DNA of 64,000 bases from Gammaproteobacteria bacterium (GTDB lineage: Bacteria; Pseudomonadota; Gammaproteobacteria; Poriferisulfidales; GCA-002705445): positions 1 through 64,000 of the forward strand of contig JABHAT010000029.1 in the NCBI GenBank assembly GCA_018674175.1. Direction: 5' to 3'. Shown in pieces: positions 18,113 to 27,718 of the stretch (its first letter is position 1; each line of letters opens with the position of its first letter). Position numbers and translations under genes: made by a program. The notes under the pieces were generated by a model. That model worked only from the letters and a program-made list of their open reading frames with translations, did no database searches and had not been told where the DNA came from.

Positions 18113-19423
18113 ATGAGTAAGGTAATAGCGAAAATTGGACCAGATTTTAAAGTGGCAGACATGTCTTTAGCAGCATGGGGTCATAAAGAAATGAGGATTG
18201 CTGAAACAGAAATGCCAGGCTTAATGTCTCTTAGAGAAAAATATGGAAAAGAGAAACCATTAGATGGGGCAAGAATTCTAGGTTGTTTACACATGACAAT
18301 TCAAACTGCTGTTCTTATGGATACTTTAATAGATCTTGGTGCAACTGTTAGATGGTCGTCTTGTAATATATATTCTACACAAGACCATGCAGCAGCAGCA
18401 ATGGCTGAAAAAGGTGTGCCAGTATTTGCTTGGAAAGGCGAAACTGAAGAAGAGTATTTATGGTGTATCGATCAAACAATTATTGGTGAGCCTTCATGGA
18501 AGCCAAATATGATTCTGGATGATGGAGGTGACTTAACATCTATCATGCATGAAAAATATCCTGAATTATTAAATGAAGTTAAGGGTTTATCGGAAGAAAC
18601 TACTACCGGCGTTCATAGACTATACGAAATGGTAAAAAAAGATGAGCTAAAAGTACCAGCATTTAATGTTAATGACTCAGTCACAAAGTCGAAATTTGAT
18701 AATCTATATGGATGTAGAGAGTCTTTGGTTGATGGAATAAAAAGAGCTACAGATGTAATGATATCTGGAAAGACAGCCCTAGTGTGTGGATTTGGTGATG
18801 TTGGTAAAGGTTCTGCTCAGTCTTTAAGAAATGCTGGTGCAATTGTATGGGTTACTGAGGTAGATCCTATATGTGCACTTCAGGCTGCTATGGAAGGATT
18901 TAAAGTTGTAACAATAGAGTCAGTTATATCTGAAGTCGATATCTTTGTTACAGCAACTGGTAATGCATCAGTCATTAATTACGATCATATGGTAGCTATG
19001 AAGGATCAAGCAATAGTATGTAACATTGGGCATTTTGATAATGAAATTGATGTGGATTCTATTAAAAAATGCAAATGGGATAATATAAAACCACAAGTTG
19101 ATCATATAGAATTTTCTGATGGAAAGAAAATAATATTACTAGCTGAAGGAAGATTAATTAATTTAGGTTGTGCAACTGGTCACCCAAGTTATGTAATGTC
19201 TGCTTCATTTACAAACCAAGTATTAGCTCAAATTGAGTTATGGAAAAATGCAAAAAACTATAAGAATCAAGTCTATGTTTTACCAAAAATTCTAGACGAA
19301 GAAGTTGCAAGATTACATTTAGATAAAGTAGGTGCAAAATTAACTAAATTGACAACAGATCAAGCCGACTATATTAGCGTAGATCAAAATGGGCCATATA
19401 AAAACGATACTTATAGATACTAA
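18113..19423 (+). CDS. ahcY: S-adenosylhomocysteine hydrolase
   Basis: Splits S-adenosylhomocysteine to adenosine and homocysteine, clearing the product inhibitor of methyltransferases. It is NAD-dependent: the Rossmann motif is [14 protein letters not shown] (about 226-239), with [12 protein letters not shown] and [10 protein letters not shown] also conserved, ending in PYKNDTYRY as typical (PFKPDHYRY in many). I chose ATG 18113 over 18107 because AGGAG at 18101-18105 is then correctly spaced. In many bacteria metF follows; here rsmE does. Confidence 0.97.
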   Translation: MSKVIAKIGPDFKVADMSLAAWGHKEMRIAETEMPGLMSLREKYGKEKPLDGARILGCLHMTIQTAVLMDTLIDLGATVRWSSCNIYSTQDHAAAAMAEKGVPVFAWKGETEEEYLWCIDQTIIGEPSWKPNMILDDGGDLTSIMHEKYPELLNEVKGLSEETTTGVHRLYEMVKKDELKVPAFNVNDSVTKSKFDNLYGCRESLVDGIKRATDVMISGKTALVCGFGDVGKGSAQSLRNAGAIVWVTEVDPICALQAAMEGFKVVTIESVISEVDIFVTATGNASVINYDHMVAMKDQAIVCNIGHFDNEIDVDSIKKCKWDNIKPQVDHIEFSDGKKIILLAEGRLINLGCATGHPSYVMSASFTNQVLAQIELWKNAKNYKNQVYVLPKILDEEVARLHLDKVGAKLTKLTTDQADYISVDQNGPYKNDTYRY

Positions 19424-19430
19424 ATAAATA

Positions 19431-20168
19431 GTGCGTTTAATAAGACTATATACTGAGGAATCTCTAAATGTTGATTCATCAGTTTTCTTAATAAAAAACT
19501 CCTATCATTATTTGTCTAAAGTCCTGAGAGCAAAAGAAAATCAAACAATAGAATTATTTGATAATTCAGGATTTAGTTATTTTGGATATGTTAAAGGTAT
19601 AACTAATAAATCATATGAAATTTTTATAGAAAAAAAAATATTTCATGAAAAGAAAAATTCCAACATAGAGATAGCTTTTAGCGTATGTAAAAATCCTTGC
19701 TCTGATTTAATAGTTCAAAAATTAACAGAACTTGGTGTTGATTCAATACAGCCCATAATATCTAAAAATTCAATATTTAATCAAAAAAAAATAGATTCTG
19801 AAAAAAAATTGTCACATTGGAAAAATATATCTATTAGTAGTAGTGAGCAATCAGAAAGAAATTATCTACCAAATATAAAAAAAATTGTATCCTATCAGGA
19901 TTATGTTGAAAATTGCTCACATGATCAAAAAATTATTTTAGATACTAAATCACAAAAAATGTTACCAAGTATTTATGATAATTTAGCAAATTCATTATCA
20001 ATATTAGTTGGCCCAGAAGGTGACTTTACAGATGAAGAGTACTTGTATGCAAAACAATCAGATTTTTCATCTGCAAGCTTAGGTGATAACATTCTAAGAG
20101 TCGAAACAGCTGCTATATCAGCGTTTTCATATATTAAAATAATAAATAATAGTGATAATAATGAATAA
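19431..20168 (+). CDS. rsmE: 16S rRNA m3U1498 methyltransferase
   Basis: SPOUT-class methyltransferase for 16S rRNA U1498. It has the N-terminal PUA-like part (LIRLYTEESL...YHYLSKVLRAK) and the C-terminal knot with LVGPEGDFTDEEY (about 188-200) and SLGDNILRVETAAISA (about 214-229). 245 residues with a GTG start eight bases after ahcY. The 3' end overlaps gshB by eight bases. Confidence 0.95.
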   Translation: MRLIRLYTEESLNVDSSVFLIKNSYHYLSKVLRAKENQTIELFDNSGFSYFGYVKGITNKSYEIFIEKKIFHEKKNSNIEIAFSVCKNPCSDLIVQKLTELGVDSIQPIISKNSIFNQKKIDSEKKLSHWKNISISSSEQSERNYLPNIKKIVSYQDYVENCSHDQKIILDTKSQKMLPSIYDNLANSLSILVGPEGDFTDEEYLYAKQSDFSSASLGDNILRVETAAISAFSYIKIINNSDNNE

Positions 20169-21096
20169 AAAAGTACTAGTTATTATGGATCCTATAGAGT
20201 CTATAAATATAGAAAAAGATACAACATATCAATTAATGTTATCTGCTCAAAATATCGGACATGAATTATATTATTTAATGCCAGGAACTTTAGCAATAAG
20301 ATCTTTGGAACCAGTAGGTATGGCAGCAAGAATTAAAATAACTAAAGATAAAATTCCATTTTATAATCTATCTGATAAATCAGATTTTATACTTTCAGAT
20401 TTTGATTATATCTTAATGAGGCAAGATCCTCCTGTTGATAATAATTATATCTATAAAACTTATATTCTAGACTTAATAAAAAACTATGAATCTAAAGTTA
20501 TAAACACTGGACATTCATTGAGAAACTATAATGAAAAATTAATAATACTTAATTTCCCCGAACATATACCAGACACAATAGTTACTTCTGATAAAAAAAA
20601 TTTAGAAAATTTTAAAAAAAATCATAAAAAAATAATATTAAAACCACTAAATTTAATGGGTGGCAGGTCAATATATTTTATAGAAAATATAGACAAAAAT
20701 TTAAATGTTATATTTGAAGATATGACTAACCTTGGAAAAAATTATATTATTGCCCAAGAATATTTAGAAGATGTAAATAAAGGGGATAAAAGAATAATTG
20801 TTATAAACGGAAAAGTAATAAAGGAATCAGTAATAAGAGTTTCAAATAATGAAGATCACAGATCAAATATTGCATCGGGAGGATCTATCGAAAAGCACAT
20901 TCTAAACAAAGAAGAAATAAAAATTTGTGAAAATGTAGCTAAATTCTTAAAAGCAAAAAATATTTTTTTCGCTGGGATAGATATGATTGGTAATAAAATT
21001 ACAGAAATTAATATAACATCACCCACTTGTCTGGCAGAAATTAACAAATTTCATAATAAAGATATCGGTAAATTTTTTTGGGAACAACTCAAATGA
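20161..21096 (+). CDS. gshB: Glutathione synthetase
   Basis: Joins gamma-glutamylcysteine and glycine using ATP. It is a prokaryotic ATP-grasp enzyme of 311 residues: VIMDPIESINIEKDTT at the start, MRQDPPVDNNYIY (about 81-93), KPLNLMGGRSIYF (about 160-172) and ITEINITSPTC near the end. The start is the ATG at 20161; the GTG at 20152 is also in frame. It overlaps rsmE and shares an ATGA overlap with ruvX. In many gammaproteobacteria algH lies between gshB and ruvX; it is absent here. Confidence 0.95.
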   Translation: MNKKVLVIMDPIESINIEKDTTYQLMLSAQNIGHELYYLMPGTLAIRSLEPVGMAARIKITKDKIPFYNLSDKSDFILSDFDYILMRQDPPVDNNYIYKTYILDLIKNYESKVINTGHSLRNYNEKLIILNFPEHIPDTIVTSDKKNLENFKKNHKKIILKPLNLMGGRSIYFIENIDKNLNVIFEDMTNLGKNYIIAQEYLEDVNKGDKRIIVINGKVIKESVIRVSNNEDHRSNIASGGSIEKHILNKEEIKICENVAKFLKAKNIFFAGIDMIGNKITEINITSPTCLAEINKFHNKDIGKFFWEQLK

Positions 21097-21551
21097 ATTT
21101 GAAAAAAATTCTAGCTATAGATTTTGGAGTGAAGAGAATTGGTTTGGCTATAGGGGATTCTGAAAGCAGTATCGCAACACCTTTTAAAACAATAAAAAAT
21201 AATGGTTATGAAAATTGCTCAATCCAAATTGCTCAAATAGTAAAAGAGTGGAGAATAAATCTAATTGTACTTGGAAAACCTGAAATTTATTCGGATCAAG
21301 AGGTTAATAAGCAGATTGATAATTTTGGAAAAACCTTAAAAAAAAATCTAAATATTGACGTTATATTTTATAATGAGGATTATTCATCTAACTCCGCACA
21401 GGCTGAGTTAGCAATGCAAATGCAGGCCGGAAGAAAAAAGAAGGTGAATAAAGAAGAAATAGATAGAATTGCTGCAACATTAATACTACAATCTTATTTT
21501 GAAAATGAAATATTCAAAAGAGCAAACAAAAGAACTACTTCTAAAGATTGA
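21093..21551 (+). CDS. ruvX: Holliday junction resolvase-like RuvX/YqgF
   Basis: YqgF/RuvX family nuclease-fold protein linked to pre-16S rRNA 5' end maturation. AIDFGVKRIGLAIGD (about 8-22) holds the first catalytic aspartate, LIVLGKP the central strand, and EEIDRIAATLILQ the last acidic residues. 152 residues from ATG 21093, which overlaps the gshB stop as ATGA. It overlaps pyrR by 47 bases. Confidence 0.93.
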   Translation: MNLKKILAIDFGVKRIGLAIGDSESSIATPFKTIKNNGYENCSIQIAQIVKEWRINLIVLGKPEIYSDQEVNKQIDNFGKTLKKNLNIDVIFYNEDYSSNSAQAELAMQMQAGRKKKVNKEEIDRIAATLILQSYFENEIFKRANKRTTSKD

Positions 21552-22017
21552 GATTTCTCTAAGGGAATATCTTTTAAAACACAATATAAATGATCCAATA
21601 TTAATAGGTATCCATACAGGCGGCGTTTGGGTAGCTGATTGGCTGCAAAAAACTATGGGTTTTAAGGGTAAAGCGGCCTCTTTAAATATCAGCTTTCATA
21701 GAGACGATTATAGTAAGGTAGGTGTCAATCCAGGGGTAGAACCAACAGAAATGCCAGTTTCTGTTGATGATAAACACATAATTTTAGTAGATGACGTACT
21801 TTTTACTGGAAGAACAACTAGAGCTGCAATTAATGAAATATTTGATTTTGGAAGACCATTGTCTGTCACCCTAGTTGTTTTAGTTGAAAGAAATGGTAAA
21901 GAACTTCCAATCTCAGCAGATATTGTAGGAGAGATATTAGAGTTAGAAAACGGTAAGGATATAAAATTACTGGGTCCTGAGCCAATGCTTTTGGAAATAA
22001 CCGATAAAGAAACGTAA
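21505..22017 (+). CDS. pyrR: PyrR bifunctional regulator/uracil PRTase
   Basis: Phosphoribosyltransferase-fold protein; in many bacteria an RNA-binding attenuator of pyr operons, and often only a uracil phosphoribosyltransferase in gammaproteobacteria. The PRPP-binding loop is IILVDDVLFTGRTTRAA (about 92-108). 170 residues from ATG 21505. I see no PyrR attenuation stem-loop in the 12-base gap before pyrB, so classical attenuation at this point seems unlikely. Confidence 0.93.
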   Translation: MKYSKEQTKELLLKIEISLREYLLKHNINDPILIGIHTGGVWVADWLQKTMGFKGKAASLNISFHRDDYSKVGVNPGVEPTEMPVSVDDKHIILVDDVLFTGRTTRAAINEIFDFGRPLSVTLVVLVERNGKELPISADIVGEILELENGKDIKLLGPEPMLLEITDKET

Positions 22018-22029
22018 GAGGTAATTGCT

Positions 22030-23016
22030 GTGAGTGAAAATAAAGAAATAGGTTTGGATGATAAAAATTTAAATCATACTAATACTGTTTCTCAACAACG
22101 GCTTCGTCATTTTTTAGATATTGAATATCTACCAAAATCGTTAATATTAGATATTTTAGATCTTGCCGAGTCATTTGCTGGCTCTTCAGGACAGCCAGTA
22201 AAAAAAGTTCCACTATTGAGGGGTAAAACAATAGTAAATTTATTTTTTGAAGCCAGTACAAGAACTAGAACTACTTTTGAGCTAGCAGCTAAAAGACTTT
22301 CTGCAGATTTTTTAAATATTAACATAGATTTTAGTGCCACTAAAAAAGGCGAATCTTTACTTGATACTTTAAGAAATTTAGAAGCAATGCATTGTGATAT
22401 GTTTATTGTCAGGCATCCTTTATCTGGAGCAGCTGAATTTATTTCAAAAAATGTCTCTCAAAATATAAGTATAATAAATGCAGGTGATGGAAGACACGCT
22501 CATCCTACCCAAGCAATGCTAGATATTTTTACAATAAGAAAATATTTCCAAGATTTTACAAAAATTAAAGTTGCAATAGTTGGGGACATTCACCATTCAA
22601 GAGTAGCAAGATCTTTAATACATGCCTTAAGGATACTAGAAGTTCCAGATATTAGAGTAATCGGGCCTAAAACTTTATTACCAGAGGGTATAGAGCATAT
22701 GGGTGTAGTGCCCCATATAAATATGGATGAAGGAATTAAGGATTGCAATGTAGTTATAATGTTAAGATTGCAAAACGAAAGAATGAATTCTAGTTATATC
22801 CCAGATGAGCATGAATATTACAATCTTTACGGTTTTACTCCGCAAAGACTAAATCTTATTGCAAAAAATGGAATAGTTATGCATCCAGGTCCAGTAAATC
22901 GTGGGGTTGAAATAAGTTCAGAAGTAGCAGATGGCAACAGGTCTGTGATACTTCAGCAAGTTTCAAATGGTATAGCTGTAAGAATGGCAATTTTATCATT
23001 ATCTATGCAACCATAG
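22030..23016 (+). CDS. pyrB: Aspartate carbamoyltransferase catalytic chain
   Basis: Condenses carbamoyl phosphate and aspartate in pyrimidine synthesis. [17 protein letters not shown] (about 73-89) is the carbamoyl-phosphate site, with [10 protein letters not shown] and HPTQAMLD further on. The length of 328 and N-terminal extension match the Pseudomonas-type enzyme that works in a complex with an inactive dihydroorotase-like protein, encoded directly downstream. GTG start at 22030 with AGAGG upstream. Confidence 0.96.
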   Translation: MSENKEIGLDDKNLNHTNTVSQQRLRHFLDIEYLPKSLILDILDLAESFAGSSGQPVKKVPLLRGKTIVNLFFEASTRTRTTFELAAKRLSADFLNINIDFSATKKGESLLDTLRNLEAMHCDMFIVRHPLSGAAEFISKNVSQNISIINAGDGRHAHPTQAMLDIFTIRKYFQDFTKIKVAIVGDIHHSRVARSLIHALRILEVPDIRVIGPKTLLPEGIEHMGVVPHINMDEGIKDCNVVIMLRLQNERMNSSYIPDEHEYYNLYGFTPQRLNLIAKNGIVMHPGPVNRGVEISSEVADGNRSVILQQVSNGIAVRMAILSLSMQP

Positions 23017-23028
23017 TTGGAGAATTAA

Positions 23029-24306
23029 ATGAATGATCTAATAATTAAATCTGGAAACATAGTAAATCCTGGTGGAGAAATATCTGGAGTACACGATATT
23101 TATGTTAAAAGTGGAAATATTATTGGCATTGATGAAGACACAAAAAAACTAAATTCACCTATCATTATCGATGCTGAAGATTGCATAGTCTGCCCCGGAT
23201 TAATCGATTTATCAGTTAGATTTAGAGAGCCTGGCCTAGAAAAAGAAGCAACTATACTCAGCGAGTCAAAAGCTGCAGTTTCTTCAGGTGTAACAACAGT
23301 TTGTTATATGCCTGATACTCAACCAGTAATAGATACTCCTGCACAAATTAAATTAGTAGAAGAAATTTTTAAAGATACAAATCTCTGTAAAGTTAAAGTT
23401 CTGGCGTCCTTAACAAAAGGACTTGAAGGAAGTAGCTTGAGTCCAATGGCTGAGCTTAAGCAAGCAGGAGCAATAGCTCTAACGAATTGTCTTAACCCTA
23501 TAAAAGATCCATTAGTTTTAAGAAGAGCAATGGAATATGCCACCGGTCAAGATATAACGATATTTTACCAGCCTCAAAATAATTATTTGGCTAATAATGG
23601 TTGTGTCCATGAAGGAAAGATATCCGGTAAATTAGGTTTACCTGGAATTCCCTCAGCCGCTGAATCTGTTGCTGTTGCAGAAGCAATTTTATTGAGTAAA
23701 TTAACAAACTCTAGATTACATCTATGCAGAGTATCTTGTCTTGAATCTTTAATGTTAATTCAAAATGCTCAGTCTGAAGGATTGCCTGTTACTTCTGATG
23801 TTGCAATACACCAGCTATTTTTTGATGAAAGCTCTATTGATAACTTTAATAGCGATTTTCATGTAATGCCTCCATTTCGATCAAATGAAGACTTAGTTGC
23901 TTTGCATCAGGCAGTAAAAAAAGAAACTATAACTGCAATATGTTCAGACCATCAGCCTCATAACGAGGACGCAAAACAAGCACCATTCTCTGATACGCAG
24001 CCAGGTATATCATCTATAGAATTATTACTACCATTGCTAATGGAATTAGTTGAATTAAAAATAATAGATATGAGTGTAGCAATAGCAAAAGTTACATCAA
24101 ATCCTTCTGAAATTTTAGGTATAGATGCGGGAGTAATAGCAAAAGGATTGCCAGCAGATTTATGTATCATTAAAAAAGAGGCATGGCTGTTTGATGAAGC
24201 AAAAATTTTAAGTTCAGGAAAAAATAACCCATTTCTCGGTAGAAAATTTAATTATTTAGTTGATAAAACAATTTGTGACGGAAAGATAGTTTACGAGAAA
24301 AGGTAA
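23029..24306 (+). CDS. pyrX: Non-catalytic dihydroorotase-like subunit (PyrX)
   Basis: A dihydroorotase-fold protein of 425 residues lacking the zinc site of active enzymes. The usual DxHxHxRxPG is DLSVRFREPG here (about 60-69), with both histidines lost. The later HVS-type histidine is arginine (LHLCRVSC) and the region that normally carries a further histidine reads YQPQNN, while SDHQPHNED is kept. In Pseudomonas such a protein (PyrC') is required for assembly of active aspartate carbamoyltransferase. Gene order pyrB-pyrX supports this role. A true pyrC should lie elsewhere in the genome. Confidence 0.92.
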   Translation: MNDLIIKSGNIVNPGGEISGVHDIYVKSGNIIGIDEDTKKLNSPIIIDAEDCIVCPGLIDLSVRFREPGLEKEATILSESKAAVSSGVTTVCYMPDTQPVIDTPAQIKLVEEIFKDTNLCKVKVLASLTKGLEGSSLSPMAELKQAGAIALTNCLNPIKDPLVLRRAMEYATGQDITIFYQPQNNYLANNGCVHEGKISGKLGLPGIPSAAESVAVAEAILLSKLTNSRLHLCRVSCLESLMLIQNAQSEGLPVTSDVAIHQLFFDESSIDNFNSDFHVMPPFRSNEDLVALHQAVKKETITAICSDHQPHNEDAKQAPFSDTQPGISSIELLLPLLMELVELKIIDMSVAIAKVTSNPSEILGIDAGVIAKGLPADLCIIKKEAWLFDEAKILSSGKNNPFLGRKFNYLVDKTICDGKIVYEKR

Positions 24307-24367
24307 TCTTGGGAAAAAAGAAAATTTTTGGATGTCACCCCAGTTTTTAAATCAAAGGAAATTTCTT

Positions 24368-25054
24368 ATGATTAATATAAAAAATAATATTATTAAAATA
24401 AAAGAAAGTATTTTAAATTTAGAATTAAAATTAAATAGAAAAAAAAATAGTGTAAATTTAATGGCGGTAAGTAAGATGCAAGATGCTGAAAAAATAAGAG
24501 AAGCATTTAACTCTGGCCAGAAAGACTTTGGTGAAAATTATTTACAAGAGTCTTTGAGTAAAATATCTGAGCTAAGAAACTTAGGTATAACATGGCACTA
24601 TATTGGTAAAATCCAGAGCAATAAGTCTAAATTAATTGCTGAAAATTATGATTGGGTACATAGTATTGATAAAATTTCCACATTGAGAAAAATTAATGAC
24701 CATAGAAGAAATTTTAAAGATAAAATAAATGTATGTATTCAAGTAAATATAGATAATGAAGAGGCAAAGTCAGGAATTAATCTTGATGATGTGGAGCAAT
24801 TTATAAACGAAGCTGTTGATTTTGATGGTGTCAATGTAAGAGGCCTAATGGCTATTCCAATGTATCAAAAAGAATATGAGTCACAATATAAAACTTTTAT
24901 GCGAATTAAAAATTTATTTGATAGTCTTGTAAATAAAGGATATAAATTAGATACTTTATCAATAGGCATGAGTTCAGACTATAGTGCAGCTATAGCAGCT
25001 GGATCTACGATAGTACGAATTGGAACATCAATATTTGGTGAAAGAAAAAAATGA
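24368..25054 (+). CDS. yggS: PLP homeostasis protein YggS/PROSC
   Basis: Pyridoxal-phosphate-binding protein with an alanine-racemase-like barrel. LMAVSKMQDAEKI carries the PLP lysine (about 36), DFGENYLQE and WHYIGKIQSNK are conserved, and GMSSDYSAAIAAGSTIVRIGT is the phosphate-binding end. AAGGAAA lies before ATG 24368; the longer frame from 24332 is unlikely. ATGA overlap with proC, the common yggS-proC pairing. pilT, often just upstream in Pseudomonas, is missing. Confidence 0.95.
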   Translation: MINIKNNIIKIKESILNLELKLNRKKNSVNLMAVSKMQDAEKIREAFNSGQKDFGENYLQESLSKISELRNLGITWHYIGKIQSNKSKLIAENYDWVHSIDKISTLRKINDHRRNFKDKINVCIQVNIDNEEAKSGINLDDVEQFINEAVDFDGVNVRGLMAIPMYQKEYESQYKTFMRIKNLFDSLVNKGYKLDTLSIGMSSDYSAAIAAGSTIVRIGTSIFGERKK

Positions 25055-25842
25055 AAATAGCATTTATCGGTTATGGAAATATGGCCAATGCACTTGTAAG
25101 CAGTATTTTAACATCTAAAAATATTACCTTATCTAGTGATATACATATATTTCATAATAAAAATAAAGATATATATGAATTAGAAAATTGTAAATTTTTG
25201 CAGTCTGGCCAAGATTGTGAAAATAATTTTGATATAATTTTCTTGTGCGTGAAACCAAAAGATATAGAAAGCGCTATCAAAGAAAATTCTCATATTTTTT
25301 TAGATAATCAAACCATTATTTCAGTAGCAGCAGGCATAACAATAAATTCAATAAAAGGATTTATACAAAAAGATGTATTAATAGCCAGAGCAATGCCAAA
25401 CCTATGTGCAATTTTTAACGAAAGCATTACCGGCTTATGTATGCCAAGTAATATGAATTACAATACAAAAGATCTTGTGGAAAATATTTTTAAAAATATT
25501 GGTTATGTGAGAAAAATTAATGAAAATGAAATGCACTCTTTTACAGCTTTATATGGCAGTGGTCCAGCCTACATTATGTATTTTATTGAATCATTCATTG
25601 AATGCGAAAATTTTGATAGTATATCTAGTGATGATAAGGCGTTACTAATTTTGCAATTGCTTAACAGCACTTCAAAATTATTGCTAACAACAAAAGATAT
25701 TAGTGAGTTAAGATCAAAAGTAACTTCTAAGGGTGGTACCACAGAATCTGCGATAAAAGTACTTGAAGAAAACAATTTTTCTGAGATCCTAGAAGAAGCA
25801 ATTAAAAGCGCAAGAAAAAAATCAATTGATTTATCAAAATAA
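25051..25842 (+). CDS. proC: Pyrroline-5-carboxylate reductase
   Basis: Last step of proline synthesis, NAD(P)H-dependent. N-terminal Rossmann motif IGYGNMANALV (about 5-15), LIARAMPN (about 110-117), GSGPAYIMYFIE (about 170-181) and KGGTTESAI (about 230-238). 263 residues. Start overlaps the yggS stop; yggT follows. Confidence 0.95.
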   Translation: MKIAFIGYGNMANALVSSILTSKNITLSSDIHIFHNKNKDIYELENCKFLQSGQDCENNFDIIFLCVKPKDIESAIKENSHIFLDNQTIISVAAGITINSIKGFIQKDVLIARAMPNLCAIFNESITGLCMPSNMNYNTKDLVENIFKNIGYVRKINENEMHSFTALYGSGPAYIMYFIESFIECENFDSISSDDKALLILQLLNSTSKLLLTTKDISELRSKVTSKGGTTESAIKVLEENNFSEILEEAIKSARKKSIDLSK

Positions 25843-25852
25843 GGAAAAAATA

Positions 25853-26410
25853 ATGTCGAATTCGTTCCCAGAGCTAGGATTTTTTGTAATAGATTTAGTT
25901 TTATCTTTTTTAATATTAGTATTTACATTAAGAATACTTTTGTCTATGAGCAGCGCTAGTTCAAATAACCCAATAACACAGTCAATAATAAAAATTTCTA
26001 AACCGGTGAGGTCTTTATTACTATTTATACCAAATATTGGAAAGTTTGAGGTTTCAAGTTTTGCAATAATATTTATTTGCCATTTTCTTAATATCTATTT
26101 TCAAAGTTCTGTTTTAGGAAGTGATATTATTTTAGAAAAATTAGTTTTATTTTCTTTTAAAAGCTCAATATTTAGTTTATTGAATGCATTGACAATAATT
26201 TTTATTATTTTAGCAATCTCGAGTTGGTTTGTGCAATCACCACAATCAAATAGAAATCCAGCTTTAGATATAATATATCAAATATCTAATTCTATTTTAT
26301 TTTATATTAAAAAGATAATTCCTACTTCAGTAGGAATAATCGATTTTTCAGTAATAATTGCACTTGTTTTAATACATTTCATAAAAAATTTCATAAATAT
26401 AATTTTGTAG
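25853..26410 (+). CDS. yggT: YggT-family membrane protein
   Basis: An integral membrane protein of about 185 residues with two YGGT repeats, each a pair of hydrophobic helices with the signature segment seen in SNNPITQSIIKISKPVRSLL (about 41-60) and SNRNPALDIIYQISNSIL. Linked to osmotic or potassium tolerance and cell-division zones in some bacteria; function here unknown. AAGGAAAAAA precedes ATG 25853; a frame from 25826 overlaps proC and is less likely. Confidence 0.88.
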   Translation: MSNSFPELGFFVIDLVLSFLILVFTLRILLSMSSASSNNPITQSIIKISKPVRSLLLFIPNIGKFEVSSFAIIFICHFLNIYFQSSVLGSDIILEKLVLFSFKSSIFSLLNALTIIFIILAISSWFVQSPQSNRNPALDIIYQISNSILFYIKKIIPTSVGIIDFSVIIALVLIHFIKNFINIIL

Positions 26411-26452
26411 CTGTATTTGTATATTTTTTTAAATTGGCGTATATTGCATTAA

Positions 26453-26500
26453 ACACCGATTTGAAGTCAGCTTGCGGGTGGGAAGTAACAGCTAAAGCGA
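26453..26500 (+). promoter_or_regulatory. Probable SAM-II/SAM-V-like riboswitch upstream of metX
   Basis: A compact H-type pseudoknot can be drawn. P1 pairs CACC (26454-26457) with GGTG (26477-26480). The loop contains GATTTGAA and GCTT (26470-26473), and GCTT pairs with AAGC (26495-26498) inside the string AACAGCTAAAGC. A GATTT loop and a GCTAAA tail are, from memory, the conserved core of SAM-II and SAM-V riboswitches of marine bacteria, and these commonly control metX-type genes. The element lies in the only sizeable gap of the yggS-metW run. Class assignment between SAM-II and SAM-V is not certain, and I could not run a covariance search. Confidence 0.65.
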
Positions 26501-26540
26501 AAATTTTTAAAGCAAAGCCAAATTCCCCGCATTTTTTTTT
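26473..26540 (+). terminator. Terminator-like hairpin in metX leader
   Basis: TGCGG (26473-26477) pairs with CCGCA (26527-26531), and GGAA/TTCC can extend it with a small bulge; nine T residues follow at 26532-26540. The 5' arm overlaps P1 of the presumed riboswitch, so the two folds exclude each other. This would be a transcription attenuator 20 bases ahead of the metX start. Confidence 0.55.
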
Positions 26541-26560
26541 ATGACTTCAGGTCTTATACA

Positions 26561-27706
26561 ATGGTCATTATAATGCAAAATAAATTGAAAGATAATTCTG
26601 TTGGTATTGTTCTTCCAAAAACAGTAGAGATTAAGTATGGTCTTCAGCTTGATTGTGGGAAAAATTTAGAAAATTTTTCTTTAACCTATGAGACTTATGG
26701 AGAACTCAACAGTAAAAAAGATAATGCCATACTCATTTGTCATGCTTTATCTGGAGATCATCATGCTGCTGGTTATCATAGTGTTGCTGATAAAAAACCA
26801 GGTTGGTGGGACTCATGTATTGGCCCTGGAAAACCATTTGATACCAATAAGTTTTTTGTGGTCTCACTAAATAATCTTGGAGGTTGTAAGGGCTCAACTG
26901 GGCCAAATACAGTAGATAAGAAAACAGGAAATGAGTTTGGGCCAGACTTTCCAATTATTACAGTTAATGACTGGGTAAATAGCCAGAAGTTACTTGCAGA
27001 TTATTTAGAAATAGATACATGGGCATGTGTCGCTGGTGGCAGCTTAGGAGGAATGCAGGCTCTTCAATGGGCTATAAGCTACCCTTCTAAAATAAAAAAT
27101 TCAATAGTTGTAGCTTCCGCAGCAAAACTATCAGCACAAAATATAGCTTTTAACGAAGTGGCGAGACAAGCAATTATTACAGATCCAGATTTTCATGATG
27201 GTCGTTATAATAATTTTGGAGTTGTCCCAAAAAGAGGACTCAGTATTGCAAGAATGTTAGGACACATAACATATTTGTCAGATGATTCTATGAGGCAGAA
27301 GTTTGGAAGAGATTTAAGAGAAGGGAAATTACATTTTGGATATGATGTAGATTTTCAGGTTGAAAGTTACTTAAGATACCAAGCTCAAGCTTTTGTAGAA
27401 AGATTTGATGCAAACACATATTTATTAATGACAAAGGCCTTAGATTATTTTGATCCAGCAAAAGAATATAATGGGGACTTATCTATAGCTTTTGAGAATA
27501 CACAATCAAGATTTCTTGTTGTATCTTTTACAAGTGACTGGAGATTTTCATCATCAAAATCACATGAAATAGTTAAGTCACTCGTTAAAGCAAGAAAAAA
27601 TGTATCGTACTCAGAAATCGAATCAAATAATGGGCATGATGCTTTTTTAATGCCAATACCAAACTACCTTGGTGTTTTGAAAAATTTTATAGATAATATT
27701 TTATAA
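26561..27706 (+). CDS. metX: Homoserine O-acetyltransferase/succinyltransferase
   Basis: Acylates homoserine in methionine synthesis. It has the alpha/beta hydrolase fold; the nucleophile elbow is [13 protein letters not shown] (about 157-169) and the catalytic histidine lies in [10 protein letters not shown] near residue 360. 381 residues. The start could be ATG 26561, with AGG nine bases upstream, or ATG 26573. The pair metX-metW is typical of gammaproteobacteria lacking metA. Preceded by a probable SAM riboswitch. Whether acetyl- or succinyl-CoA is used cannot be told by eye. Confidence 0.95.
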   Translation: MVIIMQNKLKDNSVGIVLPKTVEIKYGLQLDCGKNLENFSLTYETYGELNSKKDNAILICHALSGDHHAAGYHSVADKKPGWWDSCIGPGKPFDTNKFFVVSLNNLGGCKGSTGPNTVDKKTGNEFGPDFPIITVNDWVNSQKLLADYLEIDTWACVAGGSLGGMQALQWAISYPSKIKNSIVVASAAKLSAQNIAFNEVARQAIITDPDFHDGRYNNFGVVPKRGLSIARMLGHITYLSDDSMRQKFGRDLREGKLHFGYDVDFQVESYLRYQAQAFVERFDANTYLLMTKALDYFDPAKEYNGDLSIAFENTQSRFLVVSFTSDWRFSSSKSHEIVKSLVKARKNVSYSEIESNNGHDAFLMPIPNYLGVLKNFIDNIL

Positions 27707-27718
27707 TATAGAGAAACA

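Noticed and set aside
21552-22029. Possible PyrR attenuator in the pyr run
   Set aside because: pyrR and pyrB are separated by 12 bases and no terminator or antiterminator pair was found.
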